From assembly GCF_023158935.1 (NCBI RefSeq), contig NZ_CP096120.1, forward strand, positions 2,046,001 through 2,110,000: 64,000 nt of DNA. The letters are read 5' to 3'. Shown here piece by piece: positions 30,087-38,550 of this stretch (position 1 is the stretch's first letter; every line of letters begins with the position of its first letter). The notes under the pieces are model-generated. The model did no database searches, was not told the DNA's origin, and was given only the letters and a program-made list of their open reading frames with translations. Origin of the DNA: Acinetobacter portensis (GTDB lineage Bacteria; Pseudomonadota; Gammaproteobacteria; Pseudomonadales; Moraxellaceae). Both the position numbers and the translations under genes were made by a program.

Positions 30087-30639
30087 TTGAAGCCTCATCA
30101 CTTTCTAAGCTTTCATCTATTGAGCTAATGACCATTTGATATGGCACTTGCAAATTATTCAACTCAATTGAATCTGGCTGATGAATAATTTCTAAAACGG
30201 CTTGTTGCTGAATATAAATTTTCTGTGTTGATGGATTTGTTTCAACACGTATTTGACTGCCTTGCAACTGTGAAAAGTTAGGATATGTTGCATAAAGTAA
30301 ATCACGCACAATATATTCAAATGGTAGTAATTTCATTTGATTAATACGTTGTTGAACATCTACTTTTTTGCCATCAAAACTCAATTTAAATAGTTGTTGC
30401 CCCGTCAAACTTAAAGCAACCATTTCCAAGTTTTGTCCATTTTGCTGTTGATATAACAAAAAGCTAAAACTGTGCTTTTTCCACTCAACTTCAATTTGGT
30501 CTTGACGTTGATAAGACTGAGCAACCCAACTTGGCGTAACCAAACCTTGAGCAGATGGAATTAGAGATTGGCAAGCACTACAAAATAGTGCTGTTGCCAA
30601 TAACGTTGCTGTAAGTTTTAAACGAGGCTTGAAGTCCAT
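30076..30639 (-). CDS. DUF3261-type lipoprotein of the aryl-polyene operon
   Basis: This 187-residue protein starts with a lipoprotein-type signal (residues 1-23, ATALFCSAC with Cys23 as likely lipid anchor; the cysteine at -3 is unusual). The rest is beta-rich, with WKKHSFSFLLYQQQNG and MVALSLTGQQLFKLSFDGK. Small lipoproteins of this family are common in aryl-polyene clusters and are thought to help place the product in the outer membrane. The family name is recalled from such clusters, not from a search. Confidence 0.72.
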   Translation of the reverse strand: MDFKPRLKLTATLLATALFCSACQSLIPSAQGLVTPSWVAQSYQRQDQIEVEWKKHSFSFLLYQQQNGQNLEMVALSLTGQQLFKLSFDGKKVDVQQRINQMKLLPFEYIVRDLLYATYPNFSQLQGSQIRVETNPSTQKIYIQQQAVLEIIHQPDSIELNNLQVPYQMVISSIDESLESDEASNAQ

Positions 30640-30654
30640 TTCTGTCCTTTTTCC

Positions 30655-31926
30655 TTACTGATCTTCGCGGCAATATTCAGCAATTGTGCTTAAACGTTTT
30701 TTCGCATTTTTATAAATGGGGTTTGTTTGATCCCAAGCATAACCTGCAAGTAAAGATGCGATCATGCTACGAACATTATTCTCTTGATGATTTGAGAATA
30801 CAACATTCTGAAATTCACCTGTATACCAAGCTTCAACATAAGCACGGAACACTTGAATTCCCGCACGTAGCGGTTTTTCATATTGTTCCATCCAATTAAT
30901 ATTTTCGCCTTTAATATATTGATCTACCAAAGGCACAACCATACTTGATGATTTCAACGCAATGGTAACACCCGATGAGAATACAGGATCTAAAAATTCG
31001 CCCGCATTTCCTAACAGTGCATAGTTACGCTGTGCCAAATGTTTCACATTTGCAGAATAACCGACCAATGTACGCACAGGCGTATCGAATTTTGCATTAC
31101 GAAGTACATGAGAAAGTGCTTCATCATCAGCTAAAATACGACGTTGCAAAGCAGCAACATCGTAATCGCTACTACCATCAAAGCCATATTTTTCAAAGAA
31201 ATCTTCTTCGGCAACTACACCAAAAGATGCGCGACCATCTGCAAATGGAATGAGCCAATACCATGCACGTGGATCTTTTTCGTGGACTGTAATTAGAATT
31301 TTTTCACGATCGAATTCAGGATCATCTAAAACTCCATCTTCAATATGGGTAAATACAGCACGACGCACAGGAAAATCTGATGGGCTTTCTAAGTCTAAAT
31401 GCTTAGGTAAAATACGACCAAAGCCACTTGCATCTAATAAGAATTTTGCTTGAATTTGATAGGTTTCACCTTGTTCAGTTTTTACAGTCAAAATAGGCTG
31501 TTCAGGCTCAACATTAACAGCTAATACTTCATGACCAAAACGAATATCCGATCCCATCTTTTCAGCTTGTTGCGCCAAAATATGATCAAAGCTTGCACGT
31601 CTTACTTGCCAAGTTGTTCCCGGCCCTTCGCTAAATTTTTTAGTGAAATCGTAAAAGCTACGTTTTTTTCCTTTTAAGAAAGCTGCGCCATTTTTAAATT
31701 GGAATCCGCACTCTTCAACATGATCACGCACAGTATCAAGCAATCCTGCTTCTTCTAAAAATACCATGCACTGAGGAAGCAAAGATTCACCAATAGAAAA
31801 CCGTGGAAAATGCTGTTTTTCAATAATAGTAACATCATATCCTTTCTGTTTTAGCAATGCTGCTGCCGAACTACCAGAAGGTCCCGCCCCAATAATTAAA
31901 ATATCTGTTTTTTGCATTGTACTCAT
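30655..31926 (-). CDS. FAD-dependent oxidoreductase, halogenase-like
   Basis: This 423-residue flavoprotein has the FAD-binding ILIIGAGPSGSSAAALL at residue 8 and FPRFSIGESLLPQ near 42, a block shared by flavin-dependent halogenases and geranylgeranyl-reductase-like enzymes. WYWLIPFADGRASFG near residue 220 exactly fits the WxWxIP pattern associated with halogenases. GNAGEFLDPVFSSGVTIAL near 310 is the second FAD block. Related proteins occur in aryl-polyene, flexirubin and xanthomonadin clusters. Whether it halogenates, desaturates or does something else is open. It starts six bases after the MMPL gene ends. Confidence 0.85.
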   Translation of the reverse strand: MSTMQKTDILIIGAGPSGSSAAALLKQKGYDVTIIEKQHFPRFSIGESLLPQCMVFLEEAGLLDTVRDHVEECGFQFKNGAAFLKGKKRSFYDFTKKFSEGPGTTWQVRRASFDHILAQQAEKMGSDIRFGHEVLAVNVEPEQPILTVKTEQGETYQIQAKFLLDASGFGRILPKHLDLESPSDFPVRRAVFTHIEDGVLDDPEFDREKILITVHEKDPRAWYWLIPFADGRASFGVVAEEDFFEKYGFDGSSDYDVAALQRRILADDEALSHVLRNAKFDTPVRTLVGYSANVKHLAQRNYALLGNAGEFLDPVFSSGVTIALKSSSMVVPLVDQYIKGENINWMEQYEKPLRAGIQVFRAYVEAWYTGEFQNVVFSNHQENNVRSMIASLLAGYAWDQTNPIYKNAKKRLSTIAEYCREDQ

Positions 31927-31932
31927 GCAATC

Positions 31933-34269
31933 TTACTCCAAACCTTCAGCTCTTTGACTGATGTTGTTAATCACAACATGCTTATCATCTGATGATGTAA
32001 ACAATGTTGCGTAAATAAATGCGAAAATTACGCCTAATAAAACAGTTAATCCAAAACAATGAATGGCATAAGTTTGACTAAATGAAAGCAAACCAAAACC
32101 AAAAAATGTCGACATCATACATAAGAACAATGCCATGCCAACAACTTGAGGATGATCATGTCCATGGCGATAAAAAATCGCATAGTCCACGCCAATCCCC
32201 ATAATTAGAAATGTCCCCATAATACTGAATAAGTTAATTTCAACACCAAGCCAAGCCTGAATCGCAAACGTAGTCATGAGCGCCATAGTGACAGGTAAAA
32301 CTAAAGGTAAAATGGACTTTTTACCGTAAAGCACACCTAAACCAATCATCAGTAAAACAATGGCAGATAATAGTAACCACTGCGCATGAATACGATGCTC
32401 TTTAAACAATTGTGAAAGTTGATGAACTGGTTGCAGCAACTGAACATCTTCACCCATTAGACTTTGGATGGCCTGATTATTATGAACACCTTGCAACATC
32501 ACCAAACGCTCAGTTGCACTCATTTGTAAAAATGCGAGTGGATGTTCTGCAAAGATTTTTTCAGTGAGTAATGGTTGCTGTTTTAAACGCTGCTGCCAGC
32601 TTAAAATATCTTGTGTATCTAACTGCATTGCTTGTGCATATTCAGTTAATGTTTCACGTGGAATTTGTTCTAATAATTGAATATTGTGTTGTTGCTGTTG
32701 AATAGATGGTAACCACTGCCCTAAAGCTTGAAAACCTTCAACTTTTCCATTTTGTTTCAGTTGTTCTAATTGCAATAATAAAGTCTGTTCATTTTTCTCA
32801 AGTTCTTTAGGTGTCGTGCCACTTACAACAAAATAGTCACTACCTTGCTGTTGCATAAAACGATCACGAACGTATTGATCTTCTTGTTTAAGTTTTTGGT
32901 CCATACTCTGCAAATTGCGAATATCATCATTACTTTTTAAGAAAAATAAACTCGTTGTAGTTACAAGCAAAATAACAAGAATTAGACCATAACGAAGTGG
33001 ATTATTCGCCTGTACAAAACTACGAATTTTTCCAATAAAACTTAAAGTTCGAATTGCAGGTTCAGCATTTAAAGCAGGAAGTCTTGGCAATAATAAAATA
33101 CTGGTAATCCACGCTGCGGTTAAACCCACCATAGAAAACACAGCAATTTGTCTAAAGCCAGGAAATGGTGTGAAACTTAAAACAACATAAGCAAATAATG
33201 TCGTTAGCAAACCTACAAACAAACTTGGTAAAACTGGCGTTAAAACTTTAAATCCATTGATATTTCTATGCTGAGATTGCAATGCCATGAAATAAAATGA
33301 AAAATCGACACATACACCAATTAAACTTGCGCCAAACACCAAAGTCATTAAATGAATTTCATCAAACACTAAGTATGTTGCAGCAAAGGCAACTAAACAT
33401 CCTGTTCCAACTGCAACCATTTCTGTCAGCATTGGACGCACAGAGCGAAAGCCAAACCACACAAGAAGTAAAATTCCAAGTGTAGAACCAACACCAATAG
33501 TCGAAATTTCTTCTTGAGCTGAACTTGTACCAAACTGAGCAAACATCAGCGTGCCTGTCCAATGTGGTTCTACATTATGTTGTTTAATTTTTTGGTTTAA
33601 AGCATCAATAAAACTAGCAGTTTTTTCTTGGTAATCAATATTGTAAGGGCTACTTTTTAGTTCTAAAACTAAAAGTCGTGAAATTCCCTTATCATCACGA
33701 ATAGTGGCAAAACCATCTTCTAATTGAATATCTGTTTGCGATTGTAAAGCAGACAAATCCATTACATAACGTGGAAAAAATAATAGCGGATCTTGTTGTA
33801 AAAGTTCTGCTGTTATTGGCATGCCCGGACTCATCATTTGCAACATACTTTGTTCTGTAAGTGCCTGATAATCCTTTTGCTCTAAAAGCGTTTTATCATT
33901 TTCATTCAATAAGCCAACTTTATGTTGATATAAAGCTTTGGCAAATTTTTCATTATCTAATTGTGGTTTTAATGGCTGAAATAAATCACTTTGTTTTACT
34001 TCAGACTGAATGTCTTGAGTTGCTTGTTTTAAAGATGCATCGTCTTTGGCATCAAGCACCACAAACACTTTATTATTGAGCTGATCACTAACATATTGCT
34101 GTGCTTTTTCTAAACGGGCATCTTGGTGCGTTTCAGGAAGCAAAGCAAAAATATTAGTCTGAATCCTAATATCTTTATTAAGCCATGCTGCTCCAAGCAC
34201 TATCGCAATAATACTTAAAACAATCAGCCAAGCGGCTGTGCACCTATTTTGCCAATTGGAAAAGTGCAT
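31933..34269 (-). CDS. MMPL/RND-family exporter
   Basis: This 778-residue inner-membrane protein has an N-terminal helix (residues 12-30), a large periplasmic domain, a six-helix bundle (about 255-430, with LMTLVFGASLIGVCVDFSFY), a second periplasmic domain, and a second bundle (about 630-765, with MGTFLIMGIGVDYAIFYRHG). The two halves repeat the RND-type layout. Exporters of this kind in aryl-polyene clusters are thought to move the lipid-linked polyene out of the inner membrane. It overlaps the LolA-like gene by 26 bases, so the two likely work together. Confidence 0.9.
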   Translation of the reverse strand: MHFSNWQNRCTAAWLIVLSIIAIVLGAAWLNKDIRIQTNIFALLPETHQDARLEKAQQYVSDQLNNKVFVVLDAKDDASLKQATQDIQSEVKQSDLFQPLKPQLDNEKFAKALYQHKVGLLNENDKTLLEQKDYQALTEQSMLQMMSPGMPITAELLQQDPLLFFPRYVMDLSALQSQTDIQLEDGFATIRDDKGISRLLVLELKSSPYNIDYQEKTASFIDALNQKIKQHNVEPHWTGTLMFAQFGTSSAQEEISTIGVGSTLGILLLVWFGFRSVRPMLTEMVAVGTGCLVAFAATYLVFDEIHLMTLVFGASLIGVCVDFSFYFMALQSQHRNINGFKVLTPVLPSLFVGLLTTLFAYVVLSFTPFPGFRQIAVFSMVGLTAAWITSILLLPRLPALNAEPAIRTLSFIGKIRSFVQANNPLRYGLILVILLVTTTSLFFLKSNDDIRNLQSMDQKLKQEDQYVRDRFMQQQGSDYFVVSGTTPKELEKNEQTLLLQLEQLKQNGKVEGFQALGQWLPSIQQQQHNIQLLEQIPRETLTEYAQAMQLDTQDILSWQQRLKQQPLLTEKIFAEHPLAFLQMSATERLVMLQGVHNNQAIQSLMGEDVQLLQPVHQLSQLFKEHRIHAQWLLLSAIVLLMIGLGVLYGKKSILPLVLPVTMALMTTFAIQAWLGVEINLFSIMGTFLIMGIGVDYAIFYRHGHDHPQVVGMALFLCMMSTFFGFGLLSFSQTYAIHCFGLTVLLGVIFAFIYATLFTSSDDKHVVINNISQRAEGLE

Positions 34270-34888
34270 TTTCAGCTGCCGTTAATGTTTGAGGTTGAGC
34301 TGTTTGCTGACTAAAACGAATGGTTGTACTGTTATTTGCTTGTTCTTGAATCACAATTTGATCTACATAACGCTGACCTTGTGCATCTACTTTTACAAAA
34401 AGCTTTTTAAATAAACCACTTTTTGGCGTTAAAGATACATTCCATTTCGTTGGCGAATAATTTGCAGAAACTACATTAAAGTTTTTTGCCAAAGCGGTTT
34501 CATTACCAGACATCAACTGTAAAAACATGGTTGCAACCGAACCATAAGGTGTTTTATCCACCTCAATTTGACTATATGTACGTTGTGTTTTTTGTACAAT
34601 TTTTTTAGGTGTAACAATTAAATCTGCTTTTACAGGACTTTGAATTTGCCAAAGCACACCGCTATTTTTAGTAAAAACCACAGTACCTTTAGATACATAG
34701 GTTTTATTTAAAGATGCTAATTTTTTATGTTGCACAAAGTTAGCACGCACAACAGAAGATGCTGAAAGCTGAGTAAAAATTTGTTTAAGATCTGAATTTT
34801 GTGCGTGAGTTGTTGTACTTAATAACGCAAATAAACTCATCACAAAGCTGATAAAAACATTTAAAAATCGTGATTTTTGCATATTCAT
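34244..34888 (-). CDS. LolA-like outer-membrane carrier protein
   Basis: This protein of about 214 residues starts from the ATG at 34888, one base after the thioesterase stop. It has a signal peptide (residues 1-30, ending TTTHAQ) and a LolA-type beta-rich domain: ASSVVRANFVQHKKLASLNK, GVLWQIQSPVKADLIVTPKK and a late FKKLFVKVDAQGQRYVDQI. It probably carries the lipid-like product across the periplasm, as LolA does for lipoproteins. It is not the housekeeping LolA: it lies in the polyene operon next to the exporter. Confidence 0.84.
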   Translation of the reverse strand: MNMQKSRFLNVFISFVMSLFALLSTTTHAQNSDLKQIFTQLSASSVVRANFVQHKKLASLNKTYVSKGTVVFTKNSGVLWQIQSPVKADLIVTPKKIVQKTQRTYSQIEVDKTPYGSVATMFLQLMSGNETALAKNFNVVSANYSPTKWNVSLTPKSGLFKKLFVKVDAQGQRYVDQIVIQEQANNSTTIRFSQQTAQPQTLTAAENALFQLAK

Positions 34889-34889
34889 T

Positions 34890-35312
34890 TTATTTTCCAG
34901 CCTTAAATTCAGACCAAGCATTTAAGCAATCGAACAAAACTTGTGGAGATTGATAACACATTTCACGTGTACTCATATCTACAGCAACTTGTGAGGTAAA
35001 TCCTTTCGTCAAACGTTTACCCGATTCAGCATTAAAAATTTGATATTCAATTTTTAAACGGTTTTCCCATTCTTTTAAAATGGCACGAATACGAATTTTT
35101 TGAGCAAACTCGATACCTTGTGCATAACGCACATAACTTTCAATAACAGGCCATGCAAACCCTGAATCACGCATTTGATTGTAGTTATAATGAAATTGAT
35201 CAAGTAACTTACATCGAGCAATTTCAAAATACTTCAAATAATGCCCATGCCAAACCACATTCATTGTATCTACATCGTGAAATGGCACTTCAATAATTAC
35301 ATCGGCATGCAT
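34890..35312 (-). CDS. 4HBT-type acyl thioesterase
   Basis: This 140-residue hotdog protein has the family active-site region FHDVDTMNVVWHGHYLKYFE and IARCKLL near residue 10 (catalytic Asp in DVD), with YVRYAQGIEFAQKIRIRA downstream. It would cleave or edit acyl-ACP thioesters in the polyene pathway. The stop lies one base before the LolA-like ATG. Confidence 0.88.
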   Translation of the reverse strand: MHADVIIEVPFHDVDTMNVVWHGHYLKYFEIARCKLLDQFHYNYNQMRDSGFAWPVIESYVRYAQGIEFAQKIRIRAILKEWENRLKIEYQIFNAESGKRLTKGFTSQVAVDMSTREMCYQSPQVLFDCLNAWSEFKAGK

Positions 35313-35337
35313 AGCGTGTTCCTATTTTTAAAAAGTC

Positions 35338-36870
35338 TTATGAATTGAATACTTGATTTAATAATTCTAAATTTTCAAGTCGATCTACAAGACCTTGTAA
35401 CTCATTTTGTAATGGACGATCTTCTTCTACATAATTGAAGGTTTGAAGAACCCACTGTTTAAACTGCGTTAATACTTCCGTCAGTTCTGTATCTACGCCT
35501 TTTAATTTAATCGCTTGTACACTTGCACAGCTTAAAGCAGCAATCACTTGTTCAGTTAAAACAATGACTCGAGCTGCATCACGCGCTGCAATAGTTCCCA
35601 TACTTACTTTGTCTTGGTTATGACACTCTGTAGAACGAGAGAATATTGATGCTGAAAGTGTTTGTTTTAAAGCTTCGGCTGTCCAAGCAGACACACCAAT
35701 TTGAACTGCCTTAAATCCATGATTTAGCGGTAAACGATCTGCGGTTGAACCCGTTAAATTACGAGGCAAACCATTATTCATTTTATAATCGACCAATTGT
35801 GCAAGCTGACGATCCATCAAATCTGCAATATTAGCGATCATAATTTTTAAACTATCCATCGCTTGTGCAATATGACCACCATAGAAATGACCACCATGTA
35901 AAACACGTAAATTCACAGGATCAATAAGTGGATTATCGTTACTTGAGTTCAATTCATTTTCAATAAATTGACGTAACCATGTTTTTGAATCTTCAAATAC
36001 ACCAATAATATGTGGTGCGCAGCGTAATGAATAACGGTCTTGCAAACGTGAGCTCTGATGTTCAGTTTGAACTTCGCTGTTTAACCATTCACGTAATTGT
36101 GCAGCAATATTTTGTTGCCCAGCATGCGGTTTTTGAGAAAACAAAACTTCATCAAAATGACTTGGATTACCCTCTAAAGCCAAAACATTTAATGCTGTAA
36201 TGCATGTACTTGCTAAAGAAATTTGCTCTGCTTTTTTATAATTCAAACATGCAATAGCGGTCATTACTGCCGTACCATTCATGAGTGCAAGCCCTTCTTT
36301 AGGACGCATTACATGTGCTTGCATGCCTTTTTCTGCATACACTTCAGCAATAGGTACAATTTGACCTTGATAATACACATCACGTTCACCAACCAAAGCA
36401 CCTGCAATATAAGACAATGGCGTTAAATCACCACTTGCCCCAACAGAACCTTCAGATGGAATTACAGGAATTACATTTTCATTGAGCATCCAAGCTAAAC
36501 GTTCAAGCAATGCAAGTGACACACCCGAATAACCACGTGCCAATGAACATAAGCGTGTTACAACAACTGCACGCGCTGTAATTAAATCTAAATTTTGACC
36601 CAAGCCACAACCGTGAAAACGAGACAATTGTAAAGGAAGTTCATTTACTTGATGCGGCGGAATTTCAACTAAGCAAGAGTCGCCATATCCTGTTGTTACA
36701 CCGTAAATCACGCCTTCATCTTTTAAAAGCTGATCTAAAAAATCTGCACCGCGTTGAATAAGCGAGCGCCATTCATTAGATGAAGGAAGTGCAACTTGAA
36801 TTTCTTGACGGGCTACAGCAACCACTTCCTCAATAGAAAGTGGCTTTTCCCCCACGACTAACACTTGCAT
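35338..36870 (-). CDS. MIO-type aromatic amino acid ammonia-lyase (HAL/TAL/PAL family)
   Basis: This 510-residue enzyme contains the Ala-Ser-Gly triad that cyclises to the MIO cofactor, in SVGASGDLTPLSYIAG near residue 145. The catalytic tyrosine is in YGVTTGYGDSC near 60; RYSLRCAPHIIGVF and NSSNDNPLIDP are also family blocks. It would deaminate an aromatic amino acid to a cinnamate-type acid, the probable starter of the polyene. The selectivity position in LQLSRFHGCGLG reads Phe-His, where histidine lyases have Ser-His and tyrosine lyases His-Leu; the substrate is therefore uncertain. It ends one base before the acyltransferase ATG region, within the operon. Confidence 0.88.
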   Translation of the reverse strand: MQVLVVGEKPLSIEEVVAVARQEIQVALPSSNEWRSLIQRGADFLDQLLKDEGVIYGVTTGYGDSCLVEIPPHQVNELPLQLSRFHGCGLGQNLDLITARAVVVTRLCSLARGYSGVSLALLERLAWMLNENVIPVIPSEGSVGASGDLTPLSYIAGALVGERDVYYQGQIVPIAEVYAEKGMQAHVMRPKEGLALMNGTAVMTAIACLNYKKAEQISLASTCITALNVLALEGNPSHFDEVLFSQKPHAGQQNIAAQLREWLNSEVQTEHQSSRLQDRYSLRCAPHIIGVFEDSKTWLRQFIENELNSSNDNPLIDPVNLRVLHGGHFYGGHIAQAMDSLKIMIANIADLMDRQLAQLVDYKMNNGLPRNLTGSTADRLPLNHGFKAVQIGVSAWTAEALKQTLSASIFSRSTECHNQDKVSMGTIAARDAARVIVLTEQVIAALSCASVQAIKLKGVDTELTEVLTQFKQWVLQTFNYVEEDRPLQNELQGLVDRLENLELLNQVFNS

Positions 36871-37799
36871 TACTTTTTATTCCAAAAATTATAAAAATTA
36901 AACCATTGATACGGAACACGTAAGCAATGACCCTCCAACAACTCGATATATTGTCGTGTTGTTTGCTTCATTTCTTCCATTCTATTTTTACGAGAAAACT
37001 GCACTTTATCGGCAATTTTATGAATATGAACTTCAAAACTTTTATTCATGCGGTAACAAAATACTGCCAACACAGGCACTTTTAATAAATTAGCTAAAAT
37101 CCAAGAACCTTGTGGCCAACTTGCATCTTCACCTAAAAATTTGACTGTTTGCACACGTTCAGACTGAATTGGAACACGATCCGCAGCAACAATAATCCAC
37201 TCACCACGATCTAACTTTTCTTGCAAAATAACAGCCGTTTCTATGCCAACATCATCAACAGATAAAAGATTCACATCTGCATTTGAGTTTAGTTTTTTTA
37301 AGAATGAATTAAATTTAGTTGCATGTTTTTGATAAACGAGCACATTAATTTTTTGCTTATGATTCGATTTAACTGCACGTAGTAACTCAATATTTCCAAA
37401 ATGAGAAACGACAATAACGGCACCTTTTTGATAATGCTCACGAAAGTTTTCATGCCCGAACAACTCAAGCTTAGATTCGTCAACACTGCCTAACCAGCCT
37501 TCAATTTTATCTAAAATACATTCACCAAATTCCATGAAATGTGAATAGGTATTGGCTTGTGTTGGCGCTTTAGGAAATGGTGATTTTTCACCTGCAAACT
37601 CATGCAATTTAGTTAAATATTGCAACGAAGCATTGCGTGCAAATTTAGAAAATAACCAATACCAAAAAATCACAAATAATAGAACAATACGGCAAAGCCA
37701 TCGACCACCTAATCGATAAAAACCAAGCATGAGCATGAGCGGAAGCATACCGCCCCGCTCTTTAATATTACTCCATTGATTTTTACTTTTTAGCTTCAC
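36870..37799 (-). CDS. LpxL-like lysophospholipid acyltransferase of the polyene operon
   Basis: This 309-residue protein has an N-terminal membrane segment (about 33-52) and the HX4E catalytic motif in VVSHFGNIELLRAVK near residue 133, then AADRVPIQSERVQTVKFLG and WPQGSWILANLLKVPVLAVF. In many aryl-polyene clusters this domain is fused to a GT2 domain; here they are separate genes overlapping by four bases. It probably esterifies the polyene chain to a carrier at the inner membrane. Confidence 0.85.
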   Translation of the reverse strand: MKLKSKNQWSNIKERGGMLPLMLMLGFYRLGGRWLCRIVLLFVIFWYWLFSKFARNASLQYLTKLHEFAGEKSPFPKAPTQANTYSHFMEFGECILDKIEGWLGSVDESKLELFGHENFREHYQKGAVIVVSHFGNIELLRAVKSNHKQKINVLVYQKHATKFNSFLKKLNSNADVNLLSVDDVGIETAVILQEKLDRGEWIIVAADRVPIQSERVQTVKFLGEDASWPQGSWILANLLKVPVLAVFCYRMNKSFEVHIHKIADKVQFSRKNRMEEMKQTTRQYIELLEGHCLRVPYQWFNFYNFWNKK

Positions 37800-38548
37800 T
37801 CTGCGCTCTTTATTTTTTGATAAATTAATTTAGGTAAACGAACTAGCATGCCGGCAAAAAGCTTTGAATGGGCTTTCGTTAAACCAATATTGTCTCGCAA
37901 AGCATTAAAGTGTGAGATTCCATTTTCAGGATAAATCACTTGCGTTGGCACATTAACAAAAGGAACATTATCCCATTTCAGCCGTACCAAAATTTCAATA
38001 TCGAAACTCATGCGTAATTGAAAAGTGGCTTTTTCTAATACTTTAACTGTGCTTTGAACTGGATAAATTCGGAATCCGCACATACTATCTTTAATTTCAA
38101 AAGATAAGCTGTTAATCCACACCCAAATATGCGTTGCATAACGTCCATATAAACGCAGTTTCGGTACAGAAGCATCATATACAGGATTGCCAATAATCAT
38201 TGCTTGAGGATTTGCAATTGAAGCATCTATAAATTTTTGAATATCATTCCAATCATGCTGACCATCAGAATCTAACTGTAATGCATGGCTATAACCAAGT
38301 TCCTTGGCTTTAAAGATACCCGTAATTACTGCTTGCCCTTTACCTTGGTTAATTTCGTGTTCAACCAATTCTACTAAGTTATTTTTACTTGCAATTTCTC
38401 TTAATAAATTCGTGCATTCCTGTTCACTACCATCATTAATCATAATAATTGGAAGCAGAAATTGATTTAAATGTTGTACCAAACTTTCTAAATAATGAGG
38501 ATGGTTATATACAGGAATCACAAAACAATGCTTTATATCTTCACTCAT
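37796..38548 (-). CDS. GT2 family glycosyltransferase of the polyene operon
   Basis: This protein of about 250 residues starts from the ATG at 38548, which has AGGAGG seven bases upstream; a GTG lies two codons earlier. Motifs are FVIPVYNHPHYLESLV, IMINDGSEQECTNL, HALQLDSDGQHDWNDIQKF (DxD) and DSMCGFRIYPVQSTV, the pattern of DPM1/DPG synthase-like GT2 enzymes. It likely attaches a sugar to the lipid or polyene carrier. It works next to the acyltransferase with which it is often fused elsewhere. Confidence 0.88.
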   Translation of the reverse strand: MSEDIKHCFVIPVYNHPHYLESLVQHLNQFLLPIIMINDGSEQECTNLLREIASKNNLVELVEHEINQGKGQAVITGIFKAKELGYSHALQLDSDGQHDWNDIQKFIDASIANPQAMIIGNPVYDASVPKLRLYGRYATHIWVWINSLSFEIKDSMCGFRIYPVQSTVKVLEKATFQLRMSFDIEILVRLKWDNVPFVNVPTQVIYPENGISHFNALRDNIGLTKAHSKLFAGMLVRLPKLIYQKIKSAE

Positions 38549-38550
38549 AT

